NCBI RefSeq assembly: GCF_007859865.1
Contig: NZ_SJPI01000001.1
Coordinates: 1,426,001 to 1,490,000 of the forward strand
Direction: 5' to 3'
Length of the DNA stretch: 64,000 nucleotides
DNA from: Rubripirellula amarantea
GTDB lineage: Bacteria; Planctomycetota; Planctomycetia; Pirellulales; Pirellulaceae
Both the position numbers and the translations under genes were made by a program. Shown one piece after another: positions 17,017-25,739 of the stretch (within the stretch, counting starts at the first letter, position 1; every line of letters begins with the position of its first letter). The notes under the pieces were generated by a model that had not been told where the DNA came from, made no database searches, and saw nothing but the letters and a program-made list of their open reading frames with translations.

Positions 17017-19296
17017 ATGAAACACCCCTTTCGCTCTAGCGATTCAATCAAGACAGCTTCCAAGGACAGGATGCGTTTTAGGGACAACTTGGCGACCAAG
17101 CGAGCTTTGATCGAAATCTGTGAAGAACGACTCGCACTTTCGGCATCGTTAGCCGCCGATGTGCTGATGGAGCTATCCCCTTGGGGTGAGATCGAAACCG
17201 ACCTGGTTGCACCGCCGACACCGATCGAGGCCGATACCGCTGCTGCGTCAACACAAAACGGCGTCGATCTAGACTCCGGAAACTTAACCGATCCGGGGCA
17301 AGCCTATGATTTGTTCAGTCAGGCGGAAGCCCTGCGAACCACTGACAATACCCTCACCGGTGCCGGGCAAACGATCGCCGTCATTGACAGTGGCATCGCA
17401 TGGGATCACACCTCACTGGGTACAACACTAGGTAGCGGATTTGGCCCTGGCTATCGCGTCGTCGGCGGTTGGGACTTTGCCGAGAACGACGCTGATCCAT
17501 ACGACGATGGCCCCGCTGGCTATCACGGCACTCATGTTGCAAGCATCATTGCCGGTCAATCCGAAAGTTTTGTGGGTGTTACTCCGGAAGCCGATATCGT
17601 TGCGCTGCGAGTCTTTGACGATGCAGGCTATGGACAACTTCAATGGATTGAATCGGCGCTTCAGTGGGTGCACGAGAACCAAGACAGCTTTGAATCACCC
17701 ATCACAACCGTCAACTTATCGGTGGGTGCCGCTTTAAGTGAAGCGAACCGTGCTCAAGCAATGGACATGCTCGAAGATGAGTTGGCGCTGCTGCGAGAAG
17801 ACAACATTCTCGTCTTTGCAGCAGCGGGCAACTTCTTTGAATCAGGTGGATCAAGCTTCGACGAACTGCTGTACCCGGCGTCGAGCTCTTCGGTCATTCC
17901 TGTCTCATCAATCGGTGACGATGGAACCTTAAGCAGCTTCGCTCAGCGTAGCGATGGCATTCTCGCCGCCAACGGAGAAACCATCGAAGCCGCAGTCCCA
18001 GATCATGTCTTTGGATGGGATGGAAAGGTCGACGACCTTGCGATTCTAAGCGGAACTAGCATGGCAACGCCTCAAGTCGCAGCCACATCGATGCTGATCC
18101 GACAAACGTTGATCAACGAAGGCGTTGAACCGACCATCGATGCCGTGCTTGATCGACTCGAATCAATCACGCAATCGCACATCGATTCGACCACCGGCTT
18201 AAGCTACTCGACGATCGATCTAAGTCTACTTTCCACGAAGCTTCCAGACACCGACCTTGGTCCGACCGATGGAGTCACGGAAGTTCCGATGTCGACCTTC
18301 ATTGGCACCGACGAATCCGATTACATTCAACTTGATCTACGAGATGGCAAAACCTTGCGAGTCGGTGATCAAGTTTATTCGCTCGAAGCCGACGCGGTCA
18401 GTTCGACCATCGTGATCGATGTACGTGGCGGTGGCGATTCGATCCATATCGAAGGTTCCAGTGATAGCGAACGGCTAATCTTGCAAGCACAAACCGATGG
18501 TGTTAGCCGCCTTATCACGGGTGATATCGAGATCGAACTTCGCGGATTCGAGCAGATAACATTTGTCGGCGGTGGCGGCTTCGATCGCGCTTCATTGACC
18601 GACTCCAACGGCGACGACACGCTCACCTCGGAACCCTCTCGGGCAACGCTGCATGGAGTGGGGTACAAATTCGAAGTTTTCGACGTCAACCAGATTTATG
18701 TCACGGCGACCAACGGTGGAAACGACACTGCGTTCCTAAGTGACGGACCGGGCGACGACGTTCTAGCCGTGCGGCCACAGTTCTCGAGCATTCGAGGCGA
18801 CACCACATTTCAACTGGCCAGCGGATTCGAACGAGTCTATGCATTCGCGGCCGCAGGTGGGTTTGATTCCATTGAAATCAATGATTCCGAAGGCGACGAC
18901 ACGCTGAACGTGACTGCCGGTCGGACCACCTTCGTCGGGCCGGGCTATCACGTTTCTGCGAATGGATTCGAATCGACCACGGCCAATTCCACACTTGGTG
19001 GCAATGACACTGCCAAGATTTATTCCAATGGATCGACCGCCGGTTGGCAATCCACTCCCGACCGAGTGCAGTGGAATGGGGCCGAAGGCGAAGTACGCAT
19101 CGCTCGCGGATTCGAACGAGTCGAAGCGTTCGAAGATTTTGAACCGGTCAGTTTGCCGATGCAAATAGGGACGCAGTCGATCAATCCGATTCCTATTTCG
19201 TCAGCGGACGATCGCGATGATCTGACTTGGCTTGGTATGAACCCCGAAGACGAAGCCCGGGCGACGAGGAAAATTTTCGAATCTCTCGGCGAATAA
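17017..19296 (+). CDS. Subtilisin-like serine protease (S8) with C-terminal beta repeats
   Basis: A 759-residue secreted protease. The catalytic triad is complete: D124 in AVIDSGIAWDH, H173 in YHGTHVASIIAG, and S348 in LSGTSMATPQVAA, with oxyanion N272 in FAAAGNF. The N-terminus has the planctomycete ExRLALSA-type stretch (EERLALSASLA, residues 36-46) that marks many exported giant proteins in this phylum. After the protease domain (about 110-405), residues 430-700 contain three to four roughly 60-residue repeats with consensus GFE-V-(10)-GG-D-(5)-D-(1-2)-GDDTL. These resemble acidic calcium-binding or beta-roll-like modules and may anchor the enzyme or bind a surface polymer. Transcribed alone, divergent from the gene ending at 16804. 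Confidence 0.93.
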   Translation: MKHPFRSSDSIKTASKDRMRFRDNLATKRALIEICEERLALSASLAADVLMELSPWGEIETDLVAPPTPIEADTAAASTQNGVDLDSGNLTDPGQAYDLFSQAEALRTTDNTLTGAGQTIAVIDSGIAWDHTSLGTTLGSGFGPGYRVVGGWDFAENDADPYDDGPAGYHGTHVASIIAGQSESFVGVTPEADIVALRVFDDAGYGQLQWIESALQWVHENQDSFESPITTVNLSVGAALSEANRAQAMDMLEDELALLREDNILVFAAAGNFFESGGSSFDELLYPASSSSVIPVSSIGDDGTLSSFAQRSDGILAANGETIEAAVPDHVFGWDGKVDDLAILSGTSMATPQVAATSMLIRQTLINEGVEPTIDAVLDRLESITQSHIDSTTGLSYSTIDLSLLSTKLPDTDLGPTDGVTEVPMSTFIGTDESDYIQLDLRDGKTLRVGDQVYSLEADAVSSTIVIDVRGGGDSIHIEGSSDSERLILQAQTDGVSRLITGDIEIELRGFEQITFVGGGGFDRASLTDSNGDDTLTSEPSRATLHGVGYKFEVFDVNQIYVTATNGGNDTAFLSDGPGDDVLAVRPQFSSIRGDTTFQLASGFERVYAFAAAGGFDSIEINDSEGDDTLNVTAGRTTFVGPGYHVSANGFESTTANSTLGGNDTAKIYSNGSTAGWQSTPDRVQWNGAEGEVRIARGFERVEAFEDFEPVSLPMQIGTQSINPIPISSADDRDDLTWLGMNPEDEARATRKIFESLGE

Positions 19297-19328
19297 TCCT
19301 GCGACCACGAATCCGGGCATGTAGCCGT

Positions 19329-19346
19329 GCCCAAGCGGGCTTTTTT
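19329..19346 (+). terminator. Possible intrinsic terminator after subtilase
   Basis: A short GCCC-AAGC-GGGC hairpin followed directly by six T residues, 32 bases after the subtilase stop. The stem has only 4 bp, so the call is tentative. A competing stem GGGCA/TGCCC lies just upstream. Confidence 0.4.
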
Positions 19347-19420
19347 CAGCTAACCTAAACCTGTGCAATATTAACATTTGTCCCGCGAACGGGATCATTC
19401 TTGTCAGGTAGGTAGCAGCA

Positions 19421-21604
19421 GTGAAAGTTGGCAGCGGCGGTGGATTTCGAGCCATCTATTACACGTGGAAGAAGGGCCGTGAAGCGGGCGGCGTCTGGAA
19501 ACTCTACAAAGCCCTGCGGACACGCAACTCGTGCAAGACTTGTGCCCTCGGTATGGGCGGACAGAAAGGCGGCATGGTCAATGAAAAAGGTGGCTTTCCG
19601 GAAGTCTGTAAAAAGAGCATGCAGGCAATGGTGGGCGACATGCAGCCCGCTATCGATCCGAACTTTTGGAAAAAGACTTCGATCGAAGACCTCAAAAGGC
19701 TGTCCCCTCGTGAACTTGAGTACCTCGGTCGCTTGATCCACCCGATTCGCTATCGACAAGGCGAAACGCATTACGAGACGATCACTTGGCAGGAAGCTTT
19801 TGATTCCATCGTGGCCAAGTTCAAAGCCACCGATCCGAACGAAACGTTTTGGTACTTCAGCGGTCGCAGCAGTAACGAAGCTGGCTTTTTGCTGCAGTTG
19901 CTCGCTCGCGTGTATGGCACCAACCACGTCAACAACTGCAGTTACTATTGTCACCAAGCCAGCGGCGTGGGTCTTCAGTCAAGCATCGGCAGCGGGACAG
20001 CGACCGTGGTGTTGGATGATCTCGAAAATGCCGACCTCGTTTGGCTAATTGGTGGCAACCCGGCTAGCAATCACCCCCGGTTAATGACCAGCTTGATGCA
20101 CGTGCGTCGACGCGGTGGCAAAGTAATCGTTATCAATCCGGTTCGCGAAACTGGGTTGATTCGATTCCGTGTCCCGAGTGATCCTATTTCGTTGATGCTT
20201 GGAACGAAGATCGCTTCGCACTACGTTCAACCGCACATCGGCGGGGACTTGGCATTGCTATGGGGTATCGCAAAGTCGCTCAAGCAAAAGGGACTGCTGG
20301 ATAACGAATTCCTTGCAAACCACTGCCGCGACTCGGATGCTTGGCTGGAGGCGCTAGATTCACTCACTTGGGAAGAAATCGAGACCAAGTCGGGAGTCGC
20401 GCGAAGCGAAACCGAGTCCATCGCAGATGTGTATGCAGAATCCAAACGCAGCATTTTTTCGTGGACGATGGGGATCACCCATCACGCCCATGGAGTCGAC
20501 AGCGTTCAAGCGATCGCGAATCTGGCGATGGCACGAGGCATGGTAGGCAAACCGGGATGCGGATTGATGCCGATTCGTGGTCATTCCAATGTGCAAGGAA
20601 TTGGAAGCGTCGGCGTTACGCCCAAACTCAAAGATCAAATCTTTGATGCTTTGCAAACCAAGTTTGGCGTGCAGTTACCCACAACGGAAGGTCGCGACAC
20701 GATGGAGTGCATGGAGTCGGCAGCGCGTTATGAAACGAAAGCGGGCTTCTGCCTGGGTGGCAACTTGTACGGTTCCAACCCAGATGCCAAGTTTGCTGCC
20801 GAAGCTCTTTCGCGTCTTGAATTCAACGTGATGCTCAATACGACAATGAACACCGGTCACGCTCATGGCCTAGCCAAAGAAACGATCGTGCTTCCCGTAC
20901 TTGCGCGTGACGAAGAGCCCGAACCGACGACTCAAGAATCGATGTTTAACTTTGTCCGTCTTTCCGATGGCGGACCTAGACGATTGCCCGGGCCTCGTAG
21001 CGAAGTCGAAATCATATCGACGATTGGCGAACGCTTAGTTCCCGATGCGCCGGGAATCGACTGGGAAGCCATGAAGCAAACGACGACGATTCGAGATTGG
21101 ATCGGTGCCGTCGTTCCCGGGTACGAAAAAATCGCGGAGATCGATCGGACGAAAGAAGAGTTTCAAATCGAAGGTCGCACATTCCACGAACCAAAGTTTG
21201 GCACCGATGACGGTCGAGCGGTCATGCACATTCACCGTTTACCCGATCTTAATGGCCGTGGTGACCAAGAGCTTCGCCTGATGACCGTTCGTAGCGAGGG
21301 TCAATTCAATACCGTTGTGTACGAAGAAGAAGACCTCTACCGAAACCAAGATCGTCGCGACATCATTCTGATGCATCCAGACGATCTCAAGCGATTCGGG
21401 CTCACTCATGACCAACGAGTCACCGTTTACAACGACACCGGGCGATTGGAAAACATCTTGGCTCGAGGATACGAAGAGATCCGTCCAGGCAATTCGTTAA
21501 TGTACTACCCCGAAGCGAACGAATTAGTGTCCAAGTACGCCGACCCCAAGAGCAAGACGCCGGCGTTCAAGGGTGTCGTTGTTCGGATCGAATCGTCGGA
21601 TTGA
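19421..21604 (+). CDS. Molybdopterin oxidoreductase, FdhF/YdeP family
   Basis: 727 residues from a GTG start preceded by a purine-rich stretch (AGGTAGGTAG). Domain order follows formate-dehydrogenase alpha-like proteins of the YdeP type: an N-terminal Fe-S region with C38-x2-C41 and C63; then NCSYYCHQASG, where C177-H178 stands at the position of the molybdenum ligand (Cys, not selenocysteine); WLIGGNPASNHP; NTGHAHG; and a C-terminal molydopterin-dinucleotide-binding domain (LRLMTVRSEGQFNT, HPDDLKRFGL). No signal peptide is seen, so it is probably cytoplasmic. No accessory genes for electron transfer or FdhD lie next to it. The substrate is unknown; E. coli YdeP is linked to acid resistance rather than formate. 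Confidence 0.92.
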   Translation: MKVGSGGGFRAIYYTWKKGREAGGVWKLYKALRTRNSCKTCALGMGGQKGGMVNEKGGFPEVCKKSMQAMVGDMQPAIDPNFWKKTSIEDLKRLSPRELEYLGRLIHPIRYRQGETHYETITWQEAFDSIVAKFKATDPNETFWYFSGRSSNEAGFLLQLLARVYGTNHVNNCSYYCHQASGVGLQSSIGSGTATVVLDDLENADLVWLIGGNPASNHPRLMTSLMHVRRRGGKVIVINPVRETGLIRFRVPSDPISLMLGTKIASHYVQPHIGGDLALLWGIAKSLKQKGLLDNEFLANHCRDSDAWLEALDSLTWEEIETKSGVARSETESIADVYAESKRSIFSWTMGITHHAHGVDSVQAIANLAMARGMVGKPGCGLMPIRGHSNVQGIGSVGVTPKLKDQIFDALQTKFGVQLPTTEGRDTMECMESAARYETKAGFCLGGNLYGSNPDAKFAAEALSRLEFNVMLNTTMNTGHAHGLAKETIVLPVLARDEEPEPTTQESMFNFVRLSDGGPRRLPGPRSEVEIISTIGERLVPDAPGIDWEAMKQTTTIRDWIGAVVPGYEKIAEIDRTKEEFQIEGRTFHEPKFGTDDGRAVMHIHRLPDLNGRGDQELRLMTVRSEGQFNTVVYEEEDLYRNQDRRDIILMHPDDLKRFGLTHDQRVTVYNDTGRLENILARGYEEIRPGNSLMYYPEANELVSKYADPKSKTPAFKGVVVRIESSD

Positions 21605-21775
21605 ACGAATTCACTTCGCTCATCAAAGTGATTGATGCCGTTTGGCGGGGATCAAAGTTCCGAATGCGTTACCACACTTTTTAGAGAATCTCCATCGACT
21701 TAGGACTTCCTAGATTGCTATAGGCCGATTGGCAGTGTTGTTTGCTGCCGCCGCCTACCTTCGACGGATGTTCCG

Positions 21776-24130
21776 ATGAGTGTTCTTTACGATCTCCCTT
21801 TTGTCTCAGCGATCTTCTTCATTTTGGCTGGCATCCTGATTGGACACCTGCTTTGGTTTCACGATCGCTCCGCTGATAGCGAGAAGATGAACGGACTTGA
21901 AAGCCGCTATTTCAAGGCCCGCGGCTCAGCTCGCCAACGCAAACGCGAGTTCGTGAAACTGCAAAAGGACAGCAAGAATCAAGAGCACACGTTGGCTGAA
22001 CTGCAGCAGTTGGTGGCCGAACTTCGGACCAGAAACTCTGAATTCGAAACGGCAGCACTCGAGGCCGGCGACGAAATTAAACGGCTAGGTCGCGATCGCG
22101 ACGAAGTTCAGCAAAAATTTGACGAAGAACATGCTCGCAGCGAATCCTTGGTCAGTCAGTTGCAGGAAGTCTTGAAATCGAAGGCTGCCGTCGAAGAGCA
22201 ATCCAGTTCGCGTCAAACCAAGATTGTTCAACTTCAAACTAGCCATCAAGAACTCGAATCCGAGATCGAACGACTGCGCGGCAGCGTTGAGGTTCATGCT
22301 CACAGTATCGCGACCGATCGTGATCAAATCGCAACTCTGGAAGATCAACTTCGCGATTCAACGAAACAACTTGCTTCGTCCGCTCAACAGAAGCAATCGC
22401 TCGAAGACGAGTTGCAACAACTTCGCGGCACTTTATCGAGTGACCAAGAACAACTGGCGTCGCTGGAACAAAAACTCCGCGAAACCACCGATCAGTTGGC
22501 CGCTACAGACGAACAACGCCAAACGCTCCATGATGAAGTCGCTCAATTGCGTAGCGCTAGCATCACTGACCAAGACCGCATTGCCAGTCTCGAGCAACAA
22601 CTTCGCGAAAGCAATGAGCACTTCACTGCCGCCGACCAGCAACGTCAATCGCTCGAGGCCGAGATCGACCGTCTGCAAGCTGAACTCGACACTCGATCCC
22701 ATGGGGCTACGCAGCAAACCCACGCATTGCAAAATGAAATTGCTAGCCTGAAAACGATGCTTGAAAACCAAACAAGCACGGCCGACCAGATCGCTAGCGA
22801 GAACGAAAACACCATCTCGCAACTGCAAGCCGAGATCGATTCGCTACGACAGGCCCTTAAGGACACTCAGACCGACCTCGTTGCCCGCTGCGAAGACCTG
22901 GACAACACTCGCATTGAACGCGAAAAGCTGTTCCGTCAATTAGAAGTCGTCACGACCTCGTTCGAACAGAAACATGAACTCTTGGAAGCCCGCGAAGAGG
23001 AAGTCGACCAGTTTAAGGGCGAACTGACTAGCTTCCGCGAGAAGTTCGAAGCGAGTGCCGAACAGTTGACGATCGCTCAATCGAAAAACGAAGAACTAAA
23101 GCAAGTGGTTTCGCAGCGAGATCAACAACTCGCCGCCCTGCAAGAACAGGTCAGCACCATGGGGTCGGAGATCGAAGAACTCCTGCCGCTACGTAACGAG
23201 CTAAGCCAAATTGCGGACGTCCTGGGTGAACAGAAATCAGTCAACCAGAAACGTGTTCAGCAGCTCGAAAGCCAACAAGCCGCTTTGGACGAGCTAACCA
23301 AGAAGGTAAGCGACTACGACAAACAAATGGCGTCGATGACTGTGCAACTTCGCCAGAAAGACCAGTCGATCGAAACTGACAAAGCAAAGATTCGCGAACT
23401 CGATCAAGTGCTTCAAAACATGCAAAGTCTTGTCCAAGACAAAGACGAAAGCCTTGAATCGCAACAACAAACCCTGATCGCGTTGCAGGCAAGAATTGAA
23501 GAACTCGAACCGCTACAACAACAACTTACCTCGGCAACGGCGAACTTCGAAACAGCATCGGCTGAACGAACCGACCTGCAGCAGTCGTGCAAATCACTCG
23601 AGACTCAACTCGGTGACTTACAGATGAAGTTTAAGTTGCAGACCGTCAAGAATGATGAACTCAGCGAGACATTGACTGCCAAGACATCCGAGTACGCTCA
23701 AGAATTGCAAACTCTACGATCGCAAGTCGAACGACAGCAGAAATCGCTTGACACTCAGAACCAGCAACTCAAATTGAAGACCGAGCAGTATGAAAAGTCA
23801 TTGAACGAGATCACCGGACTGACTCAGACCTTGAAGGATCAACGAAGCTCGATCACCAAATTGACTGCCGAATTGCAATCGACCGAGAAGCTTCGCAGCG
23901 AGAACGAGTCGATGACAATCCGAATGAACGACTTGATGGCTCACCTGAAGCGGGTCAGTGCCGAATTGGAAGATTCACTGCAAGCCAATACGGAAGCCCT
24001 GGATCGCATTCGCGTACTGGAAACCGACCTGCATCAGCAAGCTGCCAAAATCCGCGAACTACGTCGCGAGCGAGGCTCTATCCGCGATCTCGATGGTGGC
24101 GAAGACCTATCCATCCGCCGCGCTGCCTAG
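21776..24130 (+). CDS. Membrane-anchored long coiled-coil protein, 784 aa
   Basis: One N-terminal membrane segment (about residues 9-27, FVSAIFFILAGILIGHLLWF) is followed by about 700 residues of continuous heptad-rich coiled coil. Gln, Glu, Leu and Ser dominate. Residues 185-310 are three tandem 42-residue repeats (six heptads each) of the type LASLEQ-LRE-T-QLA-DEQRQ-LE-E--QLR. The last 20 residues are basic then acidic. The architecture suggests a cytoplasmic or periplasmic rod attached to the membrane, as in structural or division-associated proteins; no enzymatic motif is visible. Function unknown. Monocistronic, with 171 bases to the upstream gene. Confidence 0.85.
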   Translation: MSVLYDLPFVSAIFFILAGILIGHLLWFHDRSADSEKMNGLESRYFKARGSARQRKREFVKLQKDSKNQEHTLAELQQLVAELRTRNSEFETAALEAGDEIKRLGRDRDEVQQKFDEEHARSESLVSQLQEVLKSKAAVEEQSSSRQTKIVQLQTSHQELESEIERLRGSVEVHAHSIATDRDQIATLEDQLRDSTKQLASSAQQKQSLEDELQQLRGTLSSDQEQLASLEQKLRETTDQLAATDEQRQTLHDEVAQLRSASITDQDRIASLEQQLRESNEHFTAADQQRQSLEAEIDRLQAELDTRSHGATQQTHALQNEIASLKTMLENQTSTADQIASENENTISQLQAEIDSLRQALKDTQTDLVARCEDLDNTRIEREKLFRQLEVVTTSFEQKHELLEAREEEVDQFKGELTSFREKFEASAEQLTIAQSKNEELKQVVSQRDQQLAALQEQVSTMGSEIEELLPLRNELSQIADVLGEQKSVNQKRVQQLESQQAALDELTKKVSDYDKQMASMTVQLRQKDQSIETDKAKIRELDQVLQNMQSLVQDKDESLESQQQTLIALQARIEELEPLQQQLTSATANFETASAERTDLQQSCKSLETQLGDLQMKFKLQTVKNDELSETLTAKTSEYAQELQTLRSQVERQQKSLDTQNQQLKLKTEQYEKSLNEITGLTQTLKDQRSSITKLTAELQSTEKLRSENESMTIRMNDLMAHLKRVSAELEDSLQANTEALDRIRVLETDLHQQAAKIRELRRERGSIRDLDGGEDLSIRRAA

Positions 24131-24550
24131 TGGACCCACAACGCAGGTTACCTAAGGCGATGCAACACAAGCAGTGTCAAAATTTGCATGACGGTAACAT
24201 TGACGTTGACGGTGAAGCTCGCAAAGTAGCTTAGCTAACAAGAGCGAATTCCGTCGCAAGGACGTTTCGGTATGGCTGTGCTCTGGCTTCGTCCTCTTTG
24301 TGTTGCCGCTTCAGATAGAGGTCGTTGGACTTCCATCCCCTCAAGAACGCAGCAACACAAAAAGGAACGACCAACATCGTTCGAATACTTTGACAATGGA
24401 AAGACAAGACGAAGATTGCCATGCGATTCACGCGTCTTCATTCCGAGCAAATCCAATCGAGCCGTCCGTCCTAAATTTGTTGACATCGCAGTTTGTTGGC
24501 ACTGAAGTTCGTCGGCATCAAAACTGGAACAACTCGCGAATTTCAATCGT
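24131..24550. other. Convergent intergenic region without recognisable features
   Basis: About 420 bases between the 3' ends of the coiled-coil gene and prfB. Several short frames cross it, but none has a convincing start, ribosome site or recognisable product. No strong terminator hairpin with a T run is seen. It could hold a small RNA or a decayed gene, but nothing supports either. Confidence 0.6.
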
Positions 24551-25652
24551 TCAAGCCTTGCCAGCTTTAAGTCGCAGGAACGCGTCGAGAAAGCCTTGCA
24601 ATTCACTACCATCCATCACGCTGTTGAAATTGCCAACGTAGTGACCGGTCCTCGCATCCTTGACGCGTTGGTCGGGGTGCAAAAAGTAGTTTCGAATTTG
24701 TGATCCGAAACCCGAGCGAGCTTGAGTCTCGTACTTACGAGCTTCTTCGGCCTCTCGCTTTTCTTCTTCGATCCTTGCCAACTTAGCTCGCAACATTTTC
24801 CAAGCGGTGTCACGGTTCTGGTGTTGGCTACGTTGGTTTTGACATTGCACGACCGTGTTGGTCGGGATGTGAGTCAAGCGAATCGCACTGTCGGTTTTGT
24901 TGACGTGTTGTCCACCGGCACCCGAAGCACGAAACGTGTCTTCGCGAACGTCTTTCTTTTCGATATCAACTTCTATCGAGTCGTCGATCTCTGGCGAAAC
25001 GCTGACCGCAGCGAAACTGGTTTGTCGTTTACCTTCGCTGTTGAACGGGCTAATTCGAACTAAGCGATGGATGCCTTCTTCACCTTTGAGGTAGCCATAG
25101 GCCATGGGTCCACGTACTGCCAACGTCGCTTGGTTAATACCCGCTTCTTCATTGTCATCGCGATCGAGCAGCTCGATTTTGTAGTCCTGGGCGACGGCCC
25201 ATGCCGAGTACATCCGTAGCATCATGTCAGCCCAATCGTTCGCATCGGTGCCTCCATCGCGAGCGTTGATGGACAAAATTGCCCCGGCGTGGTCGTTGGG
25301 ACCATTAAGCAACGCTTTGAGTTCCAGGTCATCAAGCACTTGCTCGAGCCGATCCACCTCACCGGTAACCTCGTCGATCAGAGAACTGTCTTCCTCGGCC
25401 ATCTCAAAGAGCGCAGCGAGATCCTCGACCGAAGACGTCAGGTCATTGAGCGGCGAAACGATAACTTTGAGACCTTTCAGTTCCATCACGTTCTTCTGGG
25501 CCGATTCGTTATCGTCCCAGAACCCCGGTTGGCCCATCTTCAGCTCAATTTCTTTGATTTGTTCTGCTTTGCCGGCGTGGTCAAAGAGAGTCTCGTAACT
25601 GAGTCAAACGCTGACGAATCTCTTTGCTTCGGCTTACTAATTCAGCATCCAT
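24551..25652 (-). CDS. prfB: Peptide chain release factor 2 (programmed +1 frameshift)
   Basis: Translation starts at the ATG at 25652 (MDAELVSRSKEIRQ), reads 23 codons to CTT, meets an in-frame TGA at 25581-25583 and must shift +1 to continue as DHAGKAEQIKEIEL. The segments are 25652-25584 and 25582-24551, 366 residues in total. The shifted frame carries the RF2 hallmarks: the SPF anticodon-like tripeptide (RISPFNSEGKRQTS) that reads UGA/UAA, and the GGQ loop (ASGAGGQHVNKTDSA) that drives peptidyl-tRNA hydrolysis. The shift makes synthesis fall when RF2 is abundant. Divergent from mnmA with 87 bases between starts. Confidence 0.96.
25580..25586 (-). promoter_or_regulatory. prfB: prfB programmed +1 frameshift site CTTTGAC
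   Basis: The minus strand reads CTT TGA C, the universal RF2 slippery codon plus slow stop. The preceding bases (ACGAGACTCT) do not contain the strong AGGGGG Shine-Dalgarno-like stimulator found in E. coli, so shifting here may be less efficient or rely on other context. Confidence 0.95.
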
Positions 25653-25739
25653 GTGTAACTCTCTCTTTCGTGCTTATGATGGGTGGAAACGACGTGACGC
25701 GGTTTCCTAATGTTTTGTTCGATTCACAGGTAAATATAC
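25653..25739. promoter_or_regulatory. Divergent promoter region prfB/mnmA
   Basis: 87 bases separate the divergent start codons of prfB and mnmA, so both promoters must overlap here or extend into the genes. AGAGAG upstream of the prfB ATG is a plausible ribosome site. No specific operator is recognised. Confidence 0.5.

Noticed and set aside
24131-24550. Small RNA or decayed gene in the convergent gap
   Set aside because: No conserved RNA core (SRP RNA, tmRNA, RNase P) or coherent frame was found; kept only as an unexplained stretch.
24551-25537. prfB as a truncated gene or pseudogene starting at 25537
   Set aside because: The N-terminal segment is present in the other frame and joined by the canonical CTTTGAC site, so the gene is intact with a programmed shift.
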